This document shows, one piece after another, positions 22,989-33,210 of a DNA stretch of 64,000 bases. Positions within the stretch are counted from its first letter, which is position 1; the number at the start of each line of letters is the position of its first letter. A program made the position numbers and the translations under genes. The stretch is from contig RPFO01000079.1 in assembly GCA_009746045.1 (NCBI GenBank), positions 1,752,112-1,816,111 of the forward strand, in the 5' to 3' direction. Origin of the DNA: Mesostigma viride (Eukaryota > Streptophyta > Mesostigmatophyceae > Mesostigmatales > Mesostigmataceae). Below the pieces are notes generated by a model that saw only the letters and a list, made by a program, of their open reading frames with translations, searched no databases and was not told the origin of the DNA.

Positions 22989-25907
22989 TCATGACAAGGG
23001 TTTCCCAGCCATCATGGACCGCAGCAACTGGTACCCATTAAGAGCCAGTCGTGGAAGCTTGGTCATAGCATCAGCAGGATTTGAATGTCCTGGCAGATGT
23101 ATGGTTATACAGTGGCTGGACAACTCCTTTGCCACAAGGTAGTCCAAGTCAGTAGTAGTGGCCCTCTCATTCTTGATAAAAGAGACCACGGGCTTATTAT
23201 CACAATAAACCCTGACATCAATCACAGGTTGAGGTCTTATCTGACTCAGACACCATAAGAGTAGCTCTCTTATGTATATGGCATCGCGAATGCACATGGC
23301 GTATGCCCTGCACTCAGCGGTGTCAATGCCAGCAAACCGCCTCCTCTGAAGGTTACTGGACCAGTATACCAACGAGGGCTGTTTGCCTTCATTCCTGATG
23401 GTGATCAGGCATCCGGCTCTGGCACCAATCTTGTTGGCAGATCTAGACTCTTGGCTAGCATCTGTGTAGGCGTCTATGATGATACGCCCATGCCAGTCTA
23501 CACCGGACAACACCAAGTCAGGAGATTCATTGAGGCAGCTCTCCAGGCGCCTCCTTCCTTCTCCTACAACAACAGAGTCTGGCATCCTACTCTGTACTGC
23601 CAGGTCAGGGTTAGTTGTGGCAGCCAGCCAACCCAGTTGACCTTTAACCGTAGGGGCATTCTCCTCAGTTACTCTCTTGGGCAACTGAGTTATTACTTTT
23701 TCTTTATACCCCTTCGCCGATTGCAGCTTAAGATGCCATCCTTTGTCATCCTGGAAAAGGGTACAGCCAATGCCACAGTAAGGTACCTGGCTGTTTTTAC
23801 TAAACCATGCTCTGGTACCAATAGGGGACTTGTCATTGAGCCTTTTATAGGTCTCATTCAACCATCCCTTGGGACCAATGCGTTGCATATCATCTCCATG
23901 TAAGGTAGCCCAGGTGGGTTGTCCCTTGGATTGCCCCACAAAGAGACAATAAGCAAGATGAGATTGTTGCATCTGACATCTCTCCTGGATGGCAGGAGCA
24001 ATGGTTTCATACCAGATGACTGGACTGCTGACCAGTCCTTCCCAGCCCACTTTAGGCTGCATGTAGGGATGACCTACTTCAGCTATCCAGCATGCTGGGG
24101 TCTTAACACAACAGGGTCTTTGAGCTTGCCAAGTGGCTCTGGCCACCTGAGGATCACCATGCAAAAAGGCCCTGGTGAAGTCATCAATTTCTGCTCCATA
24201 ATCCAAGCCATAGTCCAAAGCACCAAGGTACAGACTAAGAATAAGCCTGAGAACAGGATGTGACAGGCCAGGAGTGTACAGCTCCTCCTTATCAAAGTCT
24301 GTAGTACCATGGAACTGGGTCACGACTGGACGTGCGTTTGGTATGGGAGGCTCACCAAGCTTGCTCTTCATCTTGCATACAAAACGCAACTGAAGCATTT
24401 GAGCATTGGGTGGAGGTTCTGAAATGCCTTCAAAAACATCCAGCGTTTGCCACTCCTGGAGCGCACGCACCAATGCTAGTCGCCAGGCCTCAAGGCCAGC
24501 GAAAGTGTGACAATCCAGGTCTACATCATCAAAGGACATGGGGCTATGAGCAGCAAATGACCTTTTTGTGAGACCAAGAGAAGTCACACTGAGCTGGGCG
24601 GGTTCTACCAGCTCAGAAGCTGGGGGTATATCCCTTCCCCATTCTGCTCCTTTTACTGAACCGACACAGGCGGTCTTCCAATTTGCCTTCTGGAACATTT
24701 CAAGAGGCAAGAGACATCTGAATGATTCCAGAGGAATTGGGTCACAATGGGTTTTTAGGAGACTCTTTGTGTTATTGGGGCCATCAACAATGGTAACACC
24801 GGGAGTCACCAAGAATGGCTGGCCAATGAGAGTGGGTCCCTTATAGCCATCAACAACACAAAGTGTCAAAGACTCACCCAAGAATGGGATAGTGATATTC
24901 CCAAGAACTTGATGATCAGTGTTACCCGCAAAGTCTTGGACAATAGTCCATGGACTGGGTTCAAGGGAATACTTATCCAGCAAAGCATTAAAGGGCGAGG
25001 TGACAGAGACCTCTGCTTTGGTATCCACATCAAAGCCATCAAGGTCCATGCCCTTCTCTGGAAGAGAAGTTATTTTGGCAATCTTTAGTGAGGGCTTGAG
25101 CTTCTTTACAATATCCCGAAGCTCTTGAGGATTGCCTCTCTTGCCGAGCTGAGTGTTCAACCTGGACAACCCCTCCTCAGCTTGTCTTCCTTGGGCTGGA
25201 ATCCCATCAGTCTCCAAGGGCAATGGCTTATTACCAGGGTAATTGGATCCAAGCTTTGGCTGTTCAGACTGAAATATGTTATCCACCTGCCCAGGGGTCT
25301 CAAGCCCATGTTCCAACGGCCGGAGCTTCCGGTGCTGATCAGACACCCTATTATCCAACAAGTCAGCTTCATCCATATCATCCTGTGATATCCCAGTCAA
25401 TGTCTTAGGCTGAGCTTGCTGAGTAGTAGGCTCCAGTTGATGGGAGGCCGCCCTTTCTGGTAGTTGGAGTCCAGCCTGTTCACTGGCCAAAGGTGGACAG
25501 GAAAGATTGGGAGATCCAAGTGCCTCTTCAGGGGCCATATTTTCCAGGGGATTTTCTTGAACGTTCATTGGATCTCTCTTCAATCTATTCCAAGCCAGAT
25601 GATAAGTGGTCCCATTCCAGACCACATCAGCAGTTTTCATCTCCAGGTCAACTGAGGTTATGGTCCCTGGACCCTGCCAATAACCACGTTTACCAGGAGC
25701 ATTTTCTTTGTGGAAGATCACCTGGTCTCCCACCTCAAATTTTAATGATTCTCCTCTCTGTTTATCCTTTTCACAGAGATGAGCATACTGTGCCCACCTC
25801 TGCTTACTCCATGCCTGCATTATGTCATCAGGGTAGAGGCCACCTTGCAGCACCCAAACACCTGACAGCAAAAGTTGGTTTAAACATCTCAGGATAATCC
25901 CCAGACA
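22989..25907 (-). CDS. Copia pol: integrase C-terminal domain, retropepsin-like domain, reverse transcriptase, RNase H
   Basis: The frame is open from a TAA at about 25908-25910 to its stop at 22989; numbering is from codon 25871. Residues 43-100 (E-V-G-D-Q-V, G-Y-W-Q-G-P-G-T-I, H-L-A-W-N-R-L-K-R) resemble an SH3-like integrase C-terminus. Residues 281-365 look like a retropepsin: D-V-D-T-K-A-E-V-S-V at the active-site position (Gly replaced by Lys), a flap-like F-A-G-N-T-D-H-Q-V-L-G, and L-I-G-Q-P-F-L. Residues 494-660 are reverse transcriptase with D-D-F-T-R-A-F-L-H-G-D and L-H-G-D-D in place of Y-V-D-D. Residues 800-945 are RNase H with A-Y-T-D-A-S, T-A-E-C-R-A, Y-C-D-N-K-P and H-S-N-P-A-D-A-M-T-K. 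No ATG start is visible; an upstream frameshift or a fused gag-pol is likely. Confidence 0.88.
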   Translation of the reverse strand, partial: CLGIILRCLNQLLLSGVWVLQGGLYPDDIMQAWSKQRWAQYAHLCEKDKQRGESLKFEVGDQVIFHKENAPGKRGYWQGPGTITSVDLEMKTADVVWNGTTYHLAWNRLKRDPMNVQENPLENMAPEEALGSPNLSCPPLASEQAGLQLPERAASHQLEPTTQQAQPKTLTGISQDDMDEADLLDNRVSDQHRKLRPLEHGLETPGQVDNIFQSEQPKLGSNYPGNKPLPLETDGIPAQGRQAEEGLSRLNTQLGKRGNPQELRDIVKKLKPSLKIAKITSLPEKGMDLDGFDVDTKAEVSVTSPFNALLDKYSLEPSPWTIVQDFAGNTDHQVLGNITIPFLGESLTLCVVDGYKGPTLIGQPFLVTPGVTIVDGPNNTKSLLKTHCDPIPLESFRCLLPLEMFQKANWKTACVGSVKGAEWGRDIPPASELVEPAQLSVTSLGLTKRSFAAHSPMSFDDVDLDCHTFAGLEAWRLALVRALQEWQTLDVFEGISEPPPNAQMLQLRFVCKMKSKLGEPPIPNARPVVTQFHGTTDFDKEELYTPGLSHPVLRLILSLYLGALDYGLDYGAEIDDFTRAFLHGDPQVARATWQAQRPCCVKTPACWIAEVGHPYMQPKVGWEGLVSSPVIWYETIAPAIQERCQMQQSHLAYCLFVGQSKGQPTWATLHGDDMQRIGPKGWLNETYKRLNDKSPIGTRAWFSKNSQVPYCGIGCTLFQDDKGWHLKLQSAKGYKEKVITQLPKRVTEENAPTVKGQLGWLAATTNPDLAVQSRMPDSVVVGEGRRRLESCLNESPDLVLSGVDWHGRIIIDAYTDASQESRSANKIGARAGCLITIRNEGKQPSLVYWSSNLQRRRFAGIDTAECRAYAMCIRDAIYIRELLLWCLSQIRPQPVIDVRVYCDNKPVVSFIKNERATTTDLDYLVAKELSSHCITIHLPGHSNPADAMTKLPRLALNGYQLLRSMMAGKPLS

Positions 25908-26461
25908 TTACCAACTTCTTAAGCTCCTGTATATATCTGTCAACCTTGCCTTGGGCTTGATGATCTTCACGACCCACAATCCTTAGGAAAGGCAGATCAG
26001 AGTTAGCCAAAATCCTAAGATCAATCATTAGGTGATGGCTCTTCAGGACATGGACGGGCATCCACGTTCCTGGTAGAGCAAGAGTCCAAGTTTTTATTAT
26101 CAATATAACAAGGATTATTGCTCTGAGGAGCTTGACTGTTAACAATATCAATGGGTGCTTGGCTGCAACCAGGAGCTGCACCACATGTATTGTTCACAGA
26201 TATGTTGCTCACTTGGGCACCTGCATTGACAACACTGTGTGGCATCTATCTTCAAACACGAGCAGATCCACATGTGTTGTTTACAGAAAGAGTTCCCTCT
26301 GGGGTACTCTTTTTATTCCAGGCATGGATAGGAATGCCACAAACAGGGGCACTTTTACTGCTGCTCACCGGGGCAGCTTTACGGTCAGTAGGGGTTACTG
26401 CTGGAGCCCCTACCACCTGGCAGCCCTCATCTGCCATGAAACCACTCTCATCAACGTCCAT
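25828..26461 (-). pseudogene. Decayed upstream pol of the Copia element (integrase core remnant)
   Basis: Three short - strand frames succeed each other here. The one at 26184-25828 contains H-Q-A-Q-G-K-V-D-R-Y-I-Q-E-L-K-K, which resembles the last helix of a retroviral integrase core, where the catalytic residue is normally Glu in G-x-x-E-R. The frame at 26461-26021 is split by stops and contains S-V-N-N-T-C-G twice. Frame changes separate it from the intact pol frame. Gag and the integrase zinc finger were not found. Confidence 0.5.
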
Positions 26462-26479
26462 GAGGACGCTGTAGGGGTT

Positions 26480-27580
26480 ATATAAACAGAGAGGATCATT
26501 AATCCGCGTTAATTAATGGAACGAGCCTCTTGTGGGGGGCTATGCCTTGGCAGGCCTTCACTGCCAGGGGTTCCATCCCATCATATACATGCTCACAGGG
26601 CACATATGTCCATGTACTAGGAACCTCCCCAGGGGCCCTAGACAATGACGGGATTTTAATACCGCCGTGCTCAACGGCCGGGGCACAGCTGGCATCTCAA
26701 TCAGGCTTTGCTCCAGCTTGGATATTCCAGCTTCTTACGTATAAGCATCACGTCACTGGGCGTGTACTTGTGTTGTCATGGCTTGTTTCCTGCATGGTGG
26801 AAAGACAAAACATGGCACACCTGAGGCACATGTCCAGCCTTCCCCACGGTTTCCAACCAGCTCTTTACAGCACACACGGCCTTTCCAAAAGAAAAAGAGC
26901 CAATTAGTAACATGCAGAAAACATCCGTTACCATAGCAAAAAAGCTCGTTGAAATAAAGACAGCGTCGCTTTATGTTGCCGAGAAACCAGGCATGATGCT
27001 GAAATCCAATCGTTCATCACTCAACCGCCTTTGCAAAACACAAAGCAACTTCCTTTTATGATGCATGATACTCGTAAGTATCCAAAGCAGCATGATATCC
27101 AATTCAGCCTGACGGCGAGCATGGTCGACAAAAGGCATGCAGGCCGCCGAAACCAAAGCAATACAAACCGCAATTCAAACCGTTCTTGACGGTTCGATGG
27201 CTTGCGTTGACATTCCAACAGCTTGGATCCAAATCGAGGCTGAAAAAGATTCCGCTCAGAAGGGAAAATCTCTTCAACCATGTGCTATCAACCAGTTTAT
27301 ACACCCTACGCCTGAACCGGCTGATGTAAACTGGTTACAGCACATCAACTTGATGAAGAATCGAAACCGAATTAGATGAAGGCTGTCCGAGTCAGATTCC
27401 GAGCCTTCTAAACTCCGTCTAGCCATAACGTACTCATGGTCGCTGGCTCGAAGTTTAGTCCTGTTGTCCCTGTGCTCACCGGGGCCAGAGCCAACAGTAA
27501 TTCGGCAAAGCCTATGCTCACTCGGGCTAGGCTTTAACGGAAACTGCCCTCGGTTGTCCGAAGACATCGAAACGAATACA
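26480..27580. other. Non-coding internal part of the Copia element
   Basis: Lies between the pol remnant and the 5' LTR. No gag-like or zinc-knuckle frame is seen on the - strand; the short + strand frames are not convincing. Confidence 0.5.
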
Positions 27581-28063
27581 AGTTGCAAATAAATGGAATG
27601 CGATGTAAATCAGAAAGCATGAAATGAACGTTGTGTTTATTGTTCTCATACGTTATTGTCGTTGTTGCATAATTCGTCTCCTTTGCGCATAAGAACCTGT
27701 TGCGCTTGGCACCTTCATCAGTCTTGCTGAATATCCTACGTGGACATGCATTCCATGTAGTTTAGTGCATGCCGCGTGTTAGATACTTCTAGAATCCTCT
27801 AGGAGGTACCAAGGCAGATGCGCATACATGATGGGCCGATAGTCGGCTCAGTCCTCTTGATAGGACTACACCGGCCCTTGACCAGCCGGTGACGTGGAGG
27901 CCTGGGAGACGTCCACACATTCTACGTGGCGTTATCCCATTGGCGAGTACTAGTGAAGTACAGCCATTGGCCCAATACTACAATAAAGTATATTGTAGTA
28001 ATCTGTACAAGATCCTCTATCTCTGAGGACCCATGTGGACCCTAGATGGGTCTCCAACCAACT
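27581..28063 (-). repeat. 5' LTR of the Copia element
   Basis: Same length as its partner. The sequence just inside it on the - strand starts TGTATTCGTTTCGATG, where a tRNA primer-binding site is expected. It does not resemble the TGGTATCAGAGC initiator-Met site common in Copia elements, so the primer is unknown. Confidence 0.95.
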
Positions 28064-28237
28064 CCTTGGTCACTGGTCAGCCACTAACAAAAGGATGGCA
28101 GCACCTACTATTGCATGTGACACCCGCTAGGTTGCCCATAGATGCTGCCGTTGAACTGGTACGGCAACCCGCGCCCCGCGCTGGCATTGCCATGGTACGC
28201 CGACAGTGGCAGAGCGCCATGGGACTCAGTACGGCTG

Positions 28238-30873
28238 TTAGGTACTAGGAGGCATGCAAAGCGATCCATCGTGTCTGCCAGCCGGTGCATGGCTAGCTGT
28301 ACGGCCATGGTCAGCTGCCATGCCTGAATGGTTGAGAACACCGCGGTCGCTCATGCTTCTGACTGCTGATGTATCGCCCATGCCGATGCCCAGCAACCCA
28401 TAGTTTCGCTGCAACTGCGGCTGAACAGGCTGCAACATCTGCTGCAGGAACTGCTGCTGCTGCTCCCGCGGCTGCTGCTCCACTAGATGCCACATCTGTT
28501 GCAAAAACTGCAACCTCGTTTGCGGCTGCAGCTGCGGTTGTGGCTGCTGTGGCGGAGGCGGTGGCGGCGGGGGTGGCACCGGCTGCAAGTGCGGCTGCGG
28601 CTCCAACATGTCCAACAGCTGCTGCAGGATCGGCTGACTTGTTTGCGATGGCTGTGGTGATGGTGGTGGCGGCAGAGGCTGCTGCCGTTGCAGCAGTGGC
28701 CACGGCAGTGACGGCAGCGACTGCGGCTGCTGCGACGGCAGCGACTGCGGCTGCTGCGACGGCAGCGACTGCGGCTGCTGCCACGACAGCGACTGCGGCT
28801 GCTGCGACTCCTCCCCGCGCTTACGTAGCTGTGCCACGTACTCTTCCTCCAACTTGCGCCGCTCTTGCTCCAACTTGCGCCGCTCTTCCTCCATCTTGCG
28901 CCGCTCTTCCTCCATCTTGCGCCGCTCTCCAGCTGCATTTTCCAGCTCCTTAGTGTACTGCTGCAGCTTGTTGTCAGATGCGCGCTGCACGCTTTGCCTG
29001 GTCGCCAGTGGCTGTGCTTCCTGGTGTGCAAGCATGGTTTCATCGTCGGTGTCTGTAATCATCATGTCCGCACCATGACCAATCCAATCCTCATCGTCAT
29101 CCACAGACACCACAGCAACCCTGCCTTTAGCTGCCCTGGATATGCCCTTAGCTTGGCCATTGGATGTTGGTCGAATGTTTTCCTTGTCAGCAGAAGGTGC
29201 CACCTTCCTCTTTTGTCTTGTTGCCGTGCTTGCCGCTGCCTTGCATGGGCGCGGGTGCAGCTTTGGACCTGGCTCCCTTGGATCCCGCTGCCGTGGTTGC
29301 CGCTGCCTTGGGTGCGCCTCCAGCCCTGGTCCGGGTCGCTGCCGTAGGCTCTGCCGTGGGCGCACTCGGTTCGATGACCTTGGCTCGCTGGCTCTCTGTT
29401 TCTGTGGCCGGCATGGCCGTGATCGCCGGAGTTGGTTGGCCAGGGGTAATGGAGCTCACCGCATGGGCCAAAGCCGCTGTTGCGGTGAGATTGTGCAGTG
29501 CGTTGTGGCACTGCTGGACCGACAAGACTTGGAGCCCACCGGTAACCTTCATGACTGATTTGCTCCCGCGCCTCACGAATGGTGTGCATGGAGGCTCATC
29601 AGTGGCGGTGCAGCGCAGGTAATAGAATTCATGCCAAAGTCGCAGCGTATTCTCGTCACAATGCTGACGCACCCGACTGCATGATCGATTGTCTTGCCCG
29701 ACCCTGCAGTTTGTAGGTGCCAGCACGAAACCGGCATTTGGGTGCACAATAACCACGCAGCACGCTTGGTCTGACACGTAGCTGTGTGGGGCGACCACGT
29801 CACCCACACTGACTTGACAAAATTGTCCAGCAGCATTTGTCCAGGAGACCGTTCCCTGCAAAAGTCGCGGTATGGGAAGACAAGCAATATTGCAATTTAC
29901 ATAAAAACGCAAGCACTAGTCAGCTACCATTCCCATTGAATCACAACCATTGACAAGCAAGCCATAGTCTAGGTGGCTGAAGTTAAGTTCAATTGGAGTG
30001 CCTTCCTACCAAGAGAAACAGATTCCCTCGCGGGGGCGTGCAAACTCAGCTAGCATAGCGTAGCCCGCAGCCAGTACCGCTTTGCAACGCCCCACGAGTG
30101 AAATTTTATATTTTATAGTGCCAAGCCGTGCAGGGTTTTATATACACACAGTGTAGACTGTAGAGCACTACTGTACACACAGTCTATAGCATTGTCAACC
30201 AAGCAAATCCAAATACATGTCACAGAAACAGTTTTCCTTCAAACACACCTGGCCAGTGGTATAACGAGCCGCCAGGAGCAAACTCGACCGGCGAGGTGCC
30301 CTCAGTCTGAGAAACCAAAGGAGTTTCAACAGGAACTCCTACAGTGATAGGAACTCCTTCCGCCGTCGCGTTGCTCAGCGTCGTTTGCTGCACTTCACCG
30401 GACGGCTGCACATCGCCGTTCGCCAGCCCTGAGACTTCCGGCAATTAGTGGCTCTGCGGCGTTTCCTGTGTGACCCCAGATGTCGCAGCCGTTCCCGGAT
30501 GCGTAATTCCTGGTAAGGACCCTGCTCCGAAATCCACCTCTAGCTGCCGTGAGGTGGGGTCGTTGGGACGCAGCCTAAACCTGTTAGCAAAGGCAGCCAT
30601 GGCATCGTCTGGGGCATCTCCTGGTAACTGAGCATCGGGCACCGTGCACTGCACACATTTCCAAACAGTCTGTCCACTGCTGTTAGTACCGGTAGGGTTC
30701 GGTGACAGCAAAAACGTGCATGCAGCATGCGCCTTTCTCCCGCACTTTCCGGAGCATTCGCAGGTAGCGCCCTTGAGAAACTTAGGGTCATTGCCATTTG
30801 CGGAGGCTACATGGCACTCTGCGATACCAGCCTCACAGTTAGCATCGTCCAATGCATCGTCGGCAGTAGGCAT
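28238..30873 (-). CDS. Unknown protein with PHD-like Cys/His motif, coiled coil and Gln-rich region; frames broken
   Basis: Three - strand blocks probably belong to one gene. Block 1 (30873-30247) has C-E-C-S-G-K-C-G-R-K-A-H-A-A-C...W-K-C-V-Q-C, a PHD-finger-like pattern, but carries an in-frame TAA at 30445-30447. A donor near 30246-30249 and the acceptor TTGCAG at 29856 would join it to block 2 (29855-about 29190), which starts G-T-V-S-W-T-N-A-A-G and contains V-G-D-V-V and a conserved-looking Cys-rich segment. Block 3 (about 29300-28238) is in another frame: R-Q-K-R-K-V (possible nuclear signal), D-K-E-N, a charged coiled coil of E-E-E-R-R-K repeats, then Q-Q-P-Q-S-L repeats and Q/P runs. 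A nuclear, chromatin-related role is an inference. The Copia element inserted 170 bp past its stop. Confidence 0.5.
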
Positions 30874-30998
30874 GGGAGAAACCTCACGTAATTGTTACTG
30901 ATCATAGTCAGAGCCGGTTGATCAATGCGCTTTGCGACTTGCGGGCACAAATAAAGTTGAACTCCCGCGCTCACAGCCTCCGTTGAGCAAACCTGTTT

Positions 30999-31393
30999 CA
31001 ATTGCCAACCGAGATGTCAAGTTGTCAAACGAGATGTCAAGTTGTCAAACGAGATGTCAAGTTGACAACCGAAGTGCCTCCTGAACTGTCAACTAAAAGT
31101 CTAAAGCCGCAATCGACGACAGTACTACAAGTTGACAGTTCAGAAGGTAGGCCGGTTTTGCGCAATTGCCTACCTTCTGAACTGTCAACTAAAAGTCTAA
31201 AGCCACAATAGATTTAGACTTTTAGTTGACAGTTCAGAAGGTAGGCCGGTTTTGCGCAATTGCCTACCTTCTGAACTGTCAACTTGTAGTACTGTCGATT
31301 GCGGCTTTAGACTTTTAGTTGACAGTTCAGGAGGCACTTCGGTTGTCAACTTGACATCTCAGTTTGACAACTTGACATCTCGGTTGGCAATTG
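30999..31393. mobile_element. Fold-back palindrome (~185-bp arms)
   Basis: The sequence from CAATTGCCAACCGAGATG at 30999 is mirrored by its reverse complement ending at 31393. The centre is around 31206 (arms ending at 'ctaaa' and 'tttag'). Each arm itself contains a nested inverted repeat: a segment with 'gttgacagttcagaaggtag' and its complement. The left arm has three copies of a ~20-bp 'gagatgtcaagttgtcaaac' unit and the right arm two, which explains the offset centre. The structure resembles a Foldback-type element with internally repeated termini. No clear target duplication was found. It lies between two divergent genes. Confidence 0.88.
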
Positions 31394-31633
31394 ACCATCT
31401 CGTAATTTGGTGCCTGCAAGTCGGTGAACAACCTGTCAGCTCGCCGACCAACTCGACTTCCCGTCTAACTCAGGTGCTTCCCGCGTACCTATTATGCATG
31501 ACACTTCACTGCCAGGTTGGCTTGTCCCATTCTGCGTACTTCCGCGGCAACTGCATTTTGCCACTGTCGACTAACTGCTTGTGAATGTGTTACGAGGTAG
31601 TAATGCATTACGAGGATGAACTGATGTAAATGT

Positions 31634-32526
31634 GTGGAAATGAGCTCAGTCTTCTGTAGGAGTTGTGCATTGACTACTAGTTTCTCTATCAGTCGGTCAT
31701 GTGGACAGGTCCACGTTCAGTTGACAGCTGCGCACCATGCGTTGAAAATGGCGTCTTCTTGTTCGAGGTCAGCCACCCCCGGCGGCAGGACAGCAGCCTT
31801 TGTCGACAGGGATGGTAGCGTGTGCGTCACCAATGTTGGCTCCCTCGGCACGGATTCTAACCAGCCGGGGGCAGCTGGCTGCCTTGGTAGCGAACGCAGG
31901 CAAGCAGGGAGAAAGAGCATCGCCACGGTGCGGTCGGAGAAACTGGTGGACAGCGTCATCGTCGCTGACATGAGCCTTATTCGCACATGCTGCCAAAAGG
32001 ATTGCATGGGACCAGTCGGCACCTCAGTCCGGGATTTCCGAGTCTGGTGTGCAGCCAGAGAAAAGTACCTTGGCTTGCAAAAGCAGGAGGAGCGCAGCCA
32101 ATTCGTGGTCACTGAGTCTGCTGCAGAAGCACGGACTTGTCGTGCCCTGGGATCGTTATCCCACAGCTTGAGGAGGGCATTCTTGCAGCGGGGGACCTGA
32201 AGCTGCAGGGCTCGGCTGGGCAGACTGCAGGGGCTGAGCCTGACGTGGCCGAGGAGGATGCATCCGCACATGCGGAGCCTTCTACACGAGGCGGTAGGGG
32301 CGTGCAGACTCGTGGGAGGCGCGGGCAGCCGCCAGCGCACCCGGCAGCTGGCACAAGTCGTGCGGCACCCCTCGGAGGAGGGAGGAAGCAGTTGAGGCGG
32401 GCGGCAACTGCCACGCGTCACTCCTACATTGCTGCAGATTTGGAGGACAGTGACTTGGGCGAGGAGGATGTGGAGGAGGCCAGCCAGCCCAGCGACGAGG
32501 AGAACGACAGCATGGATGATGACTGA
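31634..32526 (+). CDS. Unknown protein with Cys-rich centre and acidic tail; one frame change
   Basis: Frame one (31634-32200, 188 codons) contains T-C-C-Q-K-D-C-M-G-P followed by a charged segment R-E-K-Y-L-G-L-Q-K-Q-E-E-R. This layout resembles the N-terminal zinc-binding region of some transposon proteins; that link is only an inference. Frame two (32137-32526) continues with a Gly/Arg-rich region (R-G-G-R-G-V...R-G-R-R-G-Q) and ends in a strongly acidic tail (D-L-E-D-S-D-L-G-E-E-D...M-D-D-D). The switch lies near 32140-32200 and could be an intron or an indel. A longer antisense frame (32532-31717) has poorer composition and I take it as a shadow. Confidence 0.4.
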
Positions 32527-32769
32527 ATACATTGTCTTGCCTTGTGTGGCGCGGGTGGCGTGGGCGGCATGGGCCAGCCGGGAGTGTAGGGTGGTCGAGA
32601 TGCTTCATTGCATGGCGTGTATTATGCTTGGTGTGTGGCATGCCGTGACATGACGGGATGGCATTACGGCATGGGTGGGCTGCTCGGTGGCCATTGTGGT
32701 CTGTCTTATAATAGCACTAGTGGCACCCGCTGGCTTCGCCCAGCCCAAAACAGGGTCCCTTTTTTTGGC

Positions 32770-33076
32770 AGTACTTCGCCGGGCCGCTGCCCGCTGCCCG
32801 CTGCCCGCAGCCCGCAGCCCGCTGCCCGCTGCCCGCTGCCCGCTGCGCGCAGCCCGCTGCCCGCTGCCCGCTGCCCGCTGCCCGCTGCCCGCTGCCCGCT
32901 GCCCGCTGCGCGCTGCCCGCTGCCCGCTGCCCGCTGCCCGCTGCCCGCTGCCCGCAGCCCGCTGCCCGCTGCCCGCTGCCCGCTGCGCGCTGCCCGCTGC
33001 CCGCTGCCCGCAGCCAGCAGCCCGCTGCACTAGTGTGCCCGCTGCCCGCTGCCCGCTGCCCGCTGCCCGCTGGAAT
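32770..33076. repeat. CCCGCTG heptamer satellite
   Basis: About 40 head-to-tail copies of a 7-bp CCCGCTG unit with CCCGCAG and CGCGCTG variants. Because 7 is not a multiple of three, the repeat stays open in several frames and gives Ala/Pro/Arg-rich false ORFs on both strands. Confidence 0.95.
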
Positions 33077-33079
33077 AGT

Positions 33080-33210
33080 ACGGTGCTTGCTTCGCTCGCG
33101 GATTGGTGCGCAGTACGGTGCTTGCTCGCTTCGCTCGCTCGCCGTAGGGTGCTCGCTCGCTTCGCTCGCTCGCCGTACGGTGCTCGCTCGCTTCGCTCGC
33201 TCGCTGGGAT
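33080..33210. repeat. GCTC-rich repeat family, third locus
   Basis: Four units of the GCTCGCTCGCTTCGCTCGC type with 'cgtacggt' or 'cgtagggt' linkers, as at 8064-8145 and 12476-12720. Confidence 0.85.

Larger units (their letters stand above)
22238..28063 (-). mobile_element. Copia-type LTR retrotransposon, recent insertion, internally deleted
   Basis: Two 483-bp LTRs (22238-22720 and 27581-28063) bound the element, with the 5-bp target duplication CCTTG at 22233-22237 and 28064-28068. The LTR ends are inverted (AGTTG...CAACT) rather than the usual TG...CA. The polyprotein is on the - strand, so the right LTR is the 5' one. Reverse transcriptase followed by RNase H at the 3' side is the Copia pol order. 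The 1.1 kb next to the 5' LTR has no gag frame. The near-identical LTRs (3 differences) mean the insertion is young even though coding is incomplete. Confidence 0.93.

Noticed and set aside
28311-28953. Ala-rich frames on both strands
   Set aside because: Shadows of CAG-type codon runs encoding the Gln-rich segment of the - strand gene.
31717-32532. 271-codon - strand frame
   Set aside because: Opposite-strand frames give a more plausible protein with a charged centre and acidic tail; the - strand frame looks like their shadow, though this is not certain.
32770-33076. CCCGCTG heptamer as a telomeric variant
   Set aside because: It does not match known telomere heptamers and lies in the interior, flanked by other dispersed repeats.
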